From NCBI GenBank assembly GCA_027031185.1, contig JALVEF010000269.1, forward strand, positions 1 to 10,835: a DNA stretch of 10,835 nt, in the 5' to 3' direction. This stretch comes from Saprospiraceae bacterium (lineage in GTDB: Bacteria; Bacteroidota; Bacteroidia; Chitinophagales; Saprospiraceae). The translations under genes and the position numbers were made by a program. Positions 6,840-10,835 of this stretch are shown piece after piece; position 1 is the first letter of the stretch, and each line of letters opens with the position of its first letter. The notes below the pieces were generated by a model. The model was not told where the DNA came from. It searched no databases and saw only the letters and a program-made list of their open reading frames with translations.

Positions 6840-8915
6840 TTAATCCGGATACTCCACACGAATGTGATAAATGGACAGTAGCCGGTCCCGGATGACATCT
6901 ATGACTTTGTAAAAGTCGGCAAACGAGATGTCAGAGTCATCAAACTGTCCGGACGTCTTTTTGTTCTCGACAATTTTTTGAATCAGCGCATCCAGCTTTT
7001 CCCGGTTGATGTCGGTGATGCTGTGGGAAGCCGCTTCCAACGAATCGGCGAGCATCAGGATGACCTGTTCTTTGGTTCGCGGGCGCGGCCCGGGATAAGT
7101 GAAGTCTTCTATGTTGACGGCATCCTCGCCGTGCTGTTTGAGCATCGTCCGGTAGAAGTACTCCACACGACCGGTCCCGTGATGGGTCAAAATAAAATCA
7201 ATAATGGAGCGCGGCAAGCCCTGCTTGCGCGCCAGACGCTCCCCCTCCTTGACATGGCCGATGATGATTTTGGCACTCTCATCCGCCGACAAAGCATCGT
7301 GCGGGTTTTTGCCCTTCTGGTTTTCGATAAAGTATTGCGGATTTTTCAACTTGCCGATGTCGTGATACAGGGCACCGGTCTTCACCAACAACGCGTTGGC
7401 TCCTATGGCATTGGCCGCCGCTTCCGCCAGATTGGACACCTGTAGAGAATGCTGAAACGTGCCCGGCGCCTCTTGCGACAATCGCTGCAGTAAGGGGTGA
7501 TTGTAGTCTGACAATTCCACCAATCGCACGCGCGTCAACTTGCCGAAAGTCCGCCCCAACAATTGTACCAGTGGATATGATAGCAGCAATAGAAATCCAT
7601 TGAGCAAAAACCACAAAATACGCCCCGGCATCTCATGGTTGACCGCACCGGTCTTGACAAAACTCAACAGTATGTCAAAAACCAGATAGATGGCCAGGAT
7701 CACACCAATAGACTTAAAAAACTGCCCCCAATGCAAGGTATGCCGCCCTATCAGCAAGGCCCCGAGCCCTGCCACAATCTGCAAAGCGGCATAGTCAAAT
7801 CCCTGCCCCAAAATAAATGTGGCCAACAACACCACCACCAGGTACAGTACAATGGTCAAACTGGGCCGGAAAAAATTTTTCGTGACCAGCGGCAGGATGG
7901 CAAACGGGATAAACAACTGATTCATCACCGGATGCCGCACCACAAAAATGGCCAGTAAACCGTAAAATAATGGCCACAAATAGAGCAACAGCACATCGCT
8001 GACACGCGCATACACGTCCGGATGGTAGCGCCGCACAAAGGCAAACAACAAAAACAAAAGCCCACCGGTAAAGGCAAAATTGCCGGCCATAAGCCACCAC
8101 TTGGAGCGCCCTTGTTGGAGCCCGGACTCGTATTGGCGCTTGAGCGATACCAATTTTTGATAGTCGGCCGGCGTAATGCGCGCATTGTTGGACAGGATCA
8201 AATCCCCGGCCTTGACAAAACCGGCCACCGGTGAGATAGCCTTCTTCGCCCGCTCCAAAAATCTATGAGTCAGCGTGTCGCTGTATCGAATATTGGGACG
8301 GATGACTTGCTCCAGCACCGGAAGCAAAAAATCCGGATTGCGCAATGGCGTGTGGGGCAAGGTATCCGTCAAAAACTCAACAGCAGACTCTAAATCATAC
8401 AAGCTGCCCAGCGTCGTTTTGTGCGTTTCGTTGTCATGGATGACCTGAATAACGTACGAAGACGGCTTGCCGGCCAAAATGCTGTCGCGCTCCACAATAC
8501 CAATCTGATACAGATGATCCAACAACCCCCGGCCCACCTGACGATAACGGGCCGCATGATTGCCCACTTCGCGAAAATCCGCATTATCCGCTTCGTTTCG
8601 CAACTGTTGATCAAATGCTTGCTCAAAATGGGCCTTGACTCGTGCACTTACTTTGGAATCCAGCACAAAGTAAGGCGGTGTATTGTCCAGGATGCGCCGT
8701 TCCTCCGCCGCAATATCCTCATCCGTTTTGTATATTGGAAAATCAAACGGCGCCAACAAATCGCCATGACGCCATACCTGCCCCAGACGAAATTCATAAC
8801 GAAACCGGGTATCCCGCGGCGTCAGTACGCCCAGGATAAACAATACGGCCAGGGGGATAAGCATCTTGGCCACCACCGGCAATTGGGCCGCAAATGCCTT
8901 GAGCTTTTGGATCAT
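6840..8915 (-). CDS. pgpH: 7TM-HD family phosphohydrolase, probable cyclic-di-AMP phosphodiesterase (PgpH-like)
   Basis: A 691-residue membrane protein with the full 7TMR-HDED / 7TMR-HD / HD architecture of PgpH, which hydrolyses cyclic-di-AMP to pApA. One N-terminal membrane helix (about 14-32) leads to an extracytoplasmic sensor region (about 45-270). A cluster of membrane helices follows between about 274 and 453 (for example GGLLFLLFAFV, IVLYLVVVLLATFIL and WFLLNGFLLLLSYPLV). The cytosolic HD domain (about 485-690) has the metal-binding set H489 (GTFQHSLQVSNL), HD at 518-519 (ALYHDIGKLKNP), H554 (IGHVKEG), H578-H579 (THHGTG) and D624 (MLADSLEAAS). Length and order match the family, and all expected ligands are present. 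It lies 19 bases after the adenosyltransferase gene and 12 before the 177-residue gene. No cyclase is in the window. The nucleotide specificity is inferred from family membership. Confidence 0.9.
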   Translation of the reverse strand: MIQKLKAFAAQLPVVAKMLIPLAVLFILGVLTPRDTRFRYEFRLGQVWRHGDLLAPFDFPIYKTDEDIAAEERRILDNTPPYFVLDSKVSARVKAHFEQAFDQQLRNEADNADFREVGNHAARYRQVGRGLLDHLYQIGIVERDSILAGKPSSYVIQVIHDNETHKTTLGSLYDLESAVEFLTDTLPHTPLRNPDFLLPVLEQVIRPNIRYSDTLTHRFLERAKKAISPVAGFVKAGDLILSNNARITPADYQKLVSLKRQYESGLQQGRSKWWLMAGNFAFTGGLLFLLFAFVRRYHPDVYARVSDVLLLYLWPLFYGLLAIFVVRHPVMNQLFIPFAILPLVTKNFFRPSLTIVLYLVVVLLATFILGQGFDYAALQIVAGLGALLIGRHTLHWGQFFKSIGVILAIYLVFDILLSFVKTGAVNHEMPGRILWFLLNGFLLLLSYPLVQLLGRTFGKLTRVRLVELSDYNHPLLQRLSQEAPGTFQHSLQVSNLAEAAANAIGANALLVKTGALYHDIGKLKNPQYFIENQKGKNPHDALSADESAKIIIGHVKEGERLARKQGLPRSIIDFILTHHGTGRVEYFYRTMLKQHGEDAVNIEDFTYPGPRPRTKEQVILMLADSLEAASHSITDINREKLDALIQKIVENKKTSGQFDDSDISFADFYKVIDVIRDRLLSIYHIRVEYPD

Positions 8916-8934
8916 GTCGCTAAGGTACGGCTTT

Positions 8935-9492
8935 TCACTGGGAACCGGAGGGCATCCACTGTATCTCCTCCACCCGGAGACGATGCGCCAGGTGACGGGC
9001 CAGTACGAAAAAATAGTCGGACAGCCTGTTGAGATACCGGATCAGCACCGCGTCCACCGGCTCCTGGCGGTGCAACGCCACGACCTGCCGCTCAGCCCGG
9101 CGACAGACGGTACGCGCCACATGAGCCAGGGAGACGAGCGGATGTCCTCCGGGCAAAATAAAGACCGTCAGCGGGGGGAGAACTGCCTCCATGGCGTCAA
9201 TGTCAAGTTCCAGCCGGCGGATGTCGCCCTCGGATATAGCGGGGAGTTTGGCCTGCATCTTGGGCATAGCCGCCAGATGAGACCCGATATTAAAGAGAGT
9301 CTTTTGGATATCCAGAAGGGCCGGGTAGAAGGATGGATCGGGCAAGTGATCCCGCAATAGTCCCACGTAAGCGTTGAGTTCATCTACCGTACCGTAGGCG
9401 TCAATACGGATATGGTCCTTGGGCAAGCGCTGACCGCCATAGAGACCGGTCTCGCCGGTATCACCCTTTTTTGTATAGATCTTGAATGCCAT
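8935..9492 (-). CDS. pduO: PduO-type cob(I)alamin adenosyltransferase
   Basis: A 185-residue ATP:cob(I)alamin adenosyltransferase of the PduO/MMAB type, which makes adenosylcobalamin, the cofactor of enzymes such as methylmalonyl-CoA mutase. The N-terminal ATP-binding signature YTKKGDTGETGLYGG (6-20) is followed by DAYGTVDELNA (31-41), FILPGG (111-116), RTVCRRAERQV (127-137) and the corrinoid-side motif NRLSDYFFVLAR (155-166). All are standard for the trimeric family, and the length is normal. The ATG lies 2 bases after the stop of the ABC ATPase gene, so the two are probably translationally coupled. No cobalamin riboswitch is seen in front of the operon, and no B12-dependent enzyme lies in the window. 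Cytosolic. Confidence 0.95.
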   Translation of the reverse strand: MAFKIYTKKGDTGETGLYGGQRLPKDHIRIDAYGTVDELNAYVGLLRDHLPDPSFYPALLDIQKTLFNIGSHLAAMPKMQAKLPAISEGDIRRLELDIDAMEAVLPPLTVFILPGGHPLVSLAHVARTVCRRAERQVVALHRQEPVDAVLIRYLNRLSDYFFVLARHLAHRLRVEEIQWMPSGSQ

Positions 9493-9494
9493 AG

Positions 9495-10232
9495 TCAGTC
9501 ATTGACCGCCCCGTCCCGGCGTACGGCAGCCCGGACGGGATGGGGATTCCGCTCATCGGACTCCACCAATCCATCTCTTAAACGAATGATGCGGTGACTA
9601 TGTTCTGCAATGTCAGGCTCATGCGTCACGATAATAATGGTATTGCCGGCCTCGTGGAGCGCTTCGAGAATGGCCATAATCTCCACAGACGTCTTGGTGT
9701 CAAGATTCCCGGTCGGTTCATCGGCCAGAATAATGGATGGATTATTGACCAGGGCCCGGGCAATGGCCACACGCTGACGCTGTCCCCCGGACAGTTCATT
9801 GGGTTTGTGATCCATGCGATCGCCAAGACCGACGGCCTCCAGTTTTTGGCGGGCGATGGCGAGCCGCTCAGTACCGGGTACGCCCGCATAAATGAGCGGC
9901 AGAGCCACGTTGTCCAACGCCGACAAGCGGGGGATGAGATTAAAGGTCTGGAAGATAAAGCCGATCTCTTTGTTGCGTATTTCCGCCATTTCGTCGTCAC
10001 TCAGCCGGCTGACATCCCTACCATTCAGGTAATAACGCCCGGCCGTCGGCGTATCCAGACAGCCGAGCAAATTCATCAGCGTGGATTTACCGGAGCCGGA
10101 CGGCCCCATCAATGCCACAAAGTCATTTTTGAATATGGTCAGTGTAATATCGCGCAGCGCATAGACTTTTTCCTTGCCCATCACATATATCTTCTGCAAG
10201 TGCTCGGTTTGAATAATACTGTTCTCAACCAT
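9495..10232 (-). CDS. ABC transporter ATP-binding protein, MacB/LolD type
   Basis: A 245-residue ATPase of the MacB/LolD/FtsE-like class, which drives mechanotransmission or lipoprotein and peptide export with a FtsX-like permease. It shows Walker A GPSGSGKST (43-51), Q-loop FIFQTFNL (Q95), signature LSGGQRQ (147-153), Walker B ILADEPTGNLD with catalytic E172, and H-loop VTHE (H204). The MGKEKVYALRD segment near the N-terminus is typical of this class. The start is placed at the ATG at 10232, where the family homology begins. The open frame extends 12 codons further to a TTG at 10268, which is less likely. It is the first gene of the operon visible here. No FtsX-like permease lies in the window, so its partner must be elsewhere. 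Confidence 0.93.
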   Translation of the reverse strand: MVENSIIQTEHLQKIYVMGKEKVYALRDITLTIFKNDFVALMGPSGSGKSTLMNLLGCLDTPTAGRYYLNGRDVSRLSDDEMAEIRNKEIGFIFQTFNLIPRLSALDNVALPLIYAGVPGTERLAIARQKLEAVGLGDRMDHKPNELSGGQRQRVAIARALVNNPSIILADEPTGNLDTKTSVEIMAILEALHEAGNTIIIVTHEPDIAEHSHRIIRLRDGLVESDERNPHPVRAAVRRDGAVND

Positions 10233-10403
10233 AACCACAGCTTTGGAGTGGACTCGCAAATTACGCAAAAGCCGGGCACCGGGCCATAAAATTAGACGGG
10301 CTGCCCGGATTTATCGGCCAATAGGTACTCCATGCCAGTGCACGACAATAGACGACCACCCCAATTGTCCGACGCACGCCGGGACGAAAAAAGAGTGGAG
10401 TTT

Positions 10404-10419
10404 GCGGCGTGACCGCCGC
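10404..10419. repeat. GCGGCG-TGAC-CGCCGC hairpin
   Basis: A 6-bp all-GC stem with a TGAC loop, followed about 18 bases later by a T7 run (10435-10441). It is similar in style to the hairpin inside the end of rnr (842-858), but the loop differs. It could be a weak terminator on the plus strand or another small palindromic repeat. Confidence 0.5.
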
Positions 10420-10459
10420 GAGGTTAGGGCAATTGTTTTTTTGCCTTGCATTGCTTTTA

Positions 10460-10512
10460 GGGCTAAAGCCCCAACTTATTTTGCCCTTGCAACCGTCGGC
10501 TGAAGCCGACGG
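10460..10512 (+). repeat. Bipartite hairpin repeat, unit 1
   Basis: Hairpin A, GGGCT-AA-AGCCC (10460-10471), is followed after a T-rich spacer by hairpin B, CCGTCGGCT-GA-AGCCGACGG (10493-10512), with a 9-bp stem. The A-to-B start distance is 33 bases. It has the same A-then-B order as unit 3. Confidence 0.85.
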
Positions 10513-10535
10513 CAAGGAGAACAAAGACATTTTTT

Positions 10536-10555
10536 TGCATTGCATTGCATTGCAT
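10536..10555. repeat. TGCAT pentamer x4
   Basis: Four exact tandem TGCAT units follow a T run, between hairpin units 1 and 2. It is non-coding as far as I can see. A related single TTGCATTGC occurs at 10446-10454. Confidence 0.9.
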
Positions 10556-10562
10556 TATATTG

Positions 10563-10618
10563 CCGTCAGCTTTAGCTGACGGGACAAAGGCATCAAAACA
10601 AAAAGGGGCTTCAGCCCC
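10563..10618 (-). repeat. Bipartite hairpin repeat, unit 2 (inverted)
   Basis: Hairpin B', CCGTCAGCT-TT-AGCTGACGG (10563-10582), precedes hairpin A', GGGGCT-TC-AGCCCC (10605-10618). Read on the minus strand the order is A then B, as in units 1 and 3. Compared with the other B hairpins, one G:C pair has become A:T on both arms, so pairing is preserved. Confidence 0.85.
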
Positions 10619-10638
10619 GAAAATGGGCCCGGGAAGGG

Positions 10639-10695
10639 GGGGCTAAAGCCCCAATTTTTTTTTTGTGCTCTCTCCCCGTCGGCTGAAGCCGACGG
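10639..10695 (+). repeat. Bipartite hairpin repeat, unit 3
   Basis: Hairpin A, GGGGCT-AA-AGCCCC (10639-10652), is followed after a poly-T spacer by hairpin B at 10676-10695, identical to hairpin B of unit 1. The A-to-B start distance is 37 bases. Confidence 0.85.
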
Positions 10696-10720
10696 CAAAG
10701 GGAATAGTGGCGCTTTACTT

Positions 10721-10827
10721 GTCCCGCACTTACTTGCCCATAAAAGATAGCAACAGAACTCAATCATGCAACAAGCCTATGTGGAAGGACCAAAGCTTTA
10801 TTCCGGCAAAGCATGTAAGTGCGGGAC
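10721..10827. repeat. 13-bp inverted pair, arms 81 bases apart
   Basis: GTCCCGCACTTAC (10721-10733) is exactly reverse-complemented by GTAAGTGCGGGAC (10815-10827). TTGC follows each arm on the plus strand, so the flanks do not extend the symmetry. The pair could mark a small mobile element or a fold. The window ends 8 bases later. Confidence 0.7.
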
Positions 10828-10835
10828 TTGCTTGC
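10766..10835 (+). CDS. Possible 5' end of a truncated reading frame
   Basis: From an ATG at 10766 the frame stays open for 23 codons to the window edge, reading MQQAYVEGPKLYSGKA and then CKCGTCL. A TAG six codons upstream bounds it. The CxCxxC spacing could be metal-binding, but the segment is short and its Cys codons coincide with the inverted-repeat arm at 10815-10827, which may explain them. I do not recognise it, and the coding status is uncertain. Confidence 0.25.
   Translation, partial: MQQAYVEGPKLYSGKACKCGTCL

Larger units (their letters stand above)
10233..10765. other. Repeat-rich intergenic region upstream of the ABC ATPase operon
   Basis: About 530 bases with no credible gene. 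From 10233 to 10403 I see only isolated GC-rich symmetric stretches (for example CGGGCTGCCCG at 10297-10307). From 10404 on it is dominated by hairpin repeats, a pentamer run and one arm of an inverted pair. The operon promoter should lie in the first 200 bases upstream of 10232, but no clear consensus was found. Open frames at 10243-10503 (+) and 10555-10767 (-) run through the palindromes and are rejected. Confidence 0.7.

Noticed and set aside
10233..10268. 12-codon N-terminal extension of the ABC ATPase from a TTG
   Set aside because: The ATG at 10232 matches where this ATPase class normally starts; the extension adds nothing conserved.
10460..10695. CRISPR array
   Set aside because: The repeats are palindromic, vary in orientation and lack uniform repeat-spacer lengths; they are extragenic hairpin repeats.
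10405..10835. Insertion sequence with transposase at the right edge
   Set aside because: An inverted pair exists, but no transposase motif, target duplication or second end is visible in the window.

Overview
The window most likely comes from a Bacteroidota or related FCB-group bacterium. This is inference, based on three things. None of the seven starts has a recognisable purine-rich Shine-Dalgarno sequence upstream. The gene families are typical of that group: a Rossmann/DUF2520 protein beside RNase R, a 7TM-HD phosphohydrolase, and a PduO-type adenosyltransferase. The spacers are packed with short palindromic repeats such as GCTCCTACGGAGC and GGGGCTNNAGCCCC. No rRNA, tRNA, CRISPR or recognisable transposase is visible.

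Left part (1-3004, minus strand): RNase R (rnr, GTG start) is followed by a Rossmann/DUF2520 dehydrogenase-like gene whose start overlaps the rnr stop (ATGATG). The two are almost certainly co-translated. The rnr reading frame contains a perfect 26-bp palindrome, and a second hairpin lies near its 3' end.

Middle (3005-6293): a single plus-strand gene encodes a 778-residue protein. It joins an N-terminal glucosamine-6-phosphate deaminase-like (NagB) domain to a C-terminal PIG-L/LmbE-like de-N-acetylase domain. The NagB part lacks the equivalent of the catalytic Glu148 of E. coli NagB. The gene lies between a complete and a degenerate copy of the same hairpin repeat (3103-3159 and 5929-5981). 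The downstream spacer also holds REP-like palindromes.

Right part (6294-10232, minus strand): a compact run in transcription order of a MacB/LolD-type ABC ATPase, a cob(I)alamin adenosyltransferase, a PgpH-like membrane HD phosphohydrolase (probable cyclic-di-AMP phosphodiesterase) and a 177-residue protein of unknown function. Gaps are 2, 19 and 12 bases, so this looks like one operon, ending at a perfect 11-bp hairpin.

Right edge (10233-10835): a gene-poor, repeat-rich spacer. It holds three copies, one inverted, of a two-hairpin repeat unit, a fourfold TGCAT pentamer run, and a 13-bp inverted pair. A possible truncated Cys-rich reading frame runs off the edge.

The best candidates for something undescribed are the NagB-like/PIG-L fusion enzyme with its altered active site and flanking repeats, and the bipartite hairpin repeat family at the right edge.
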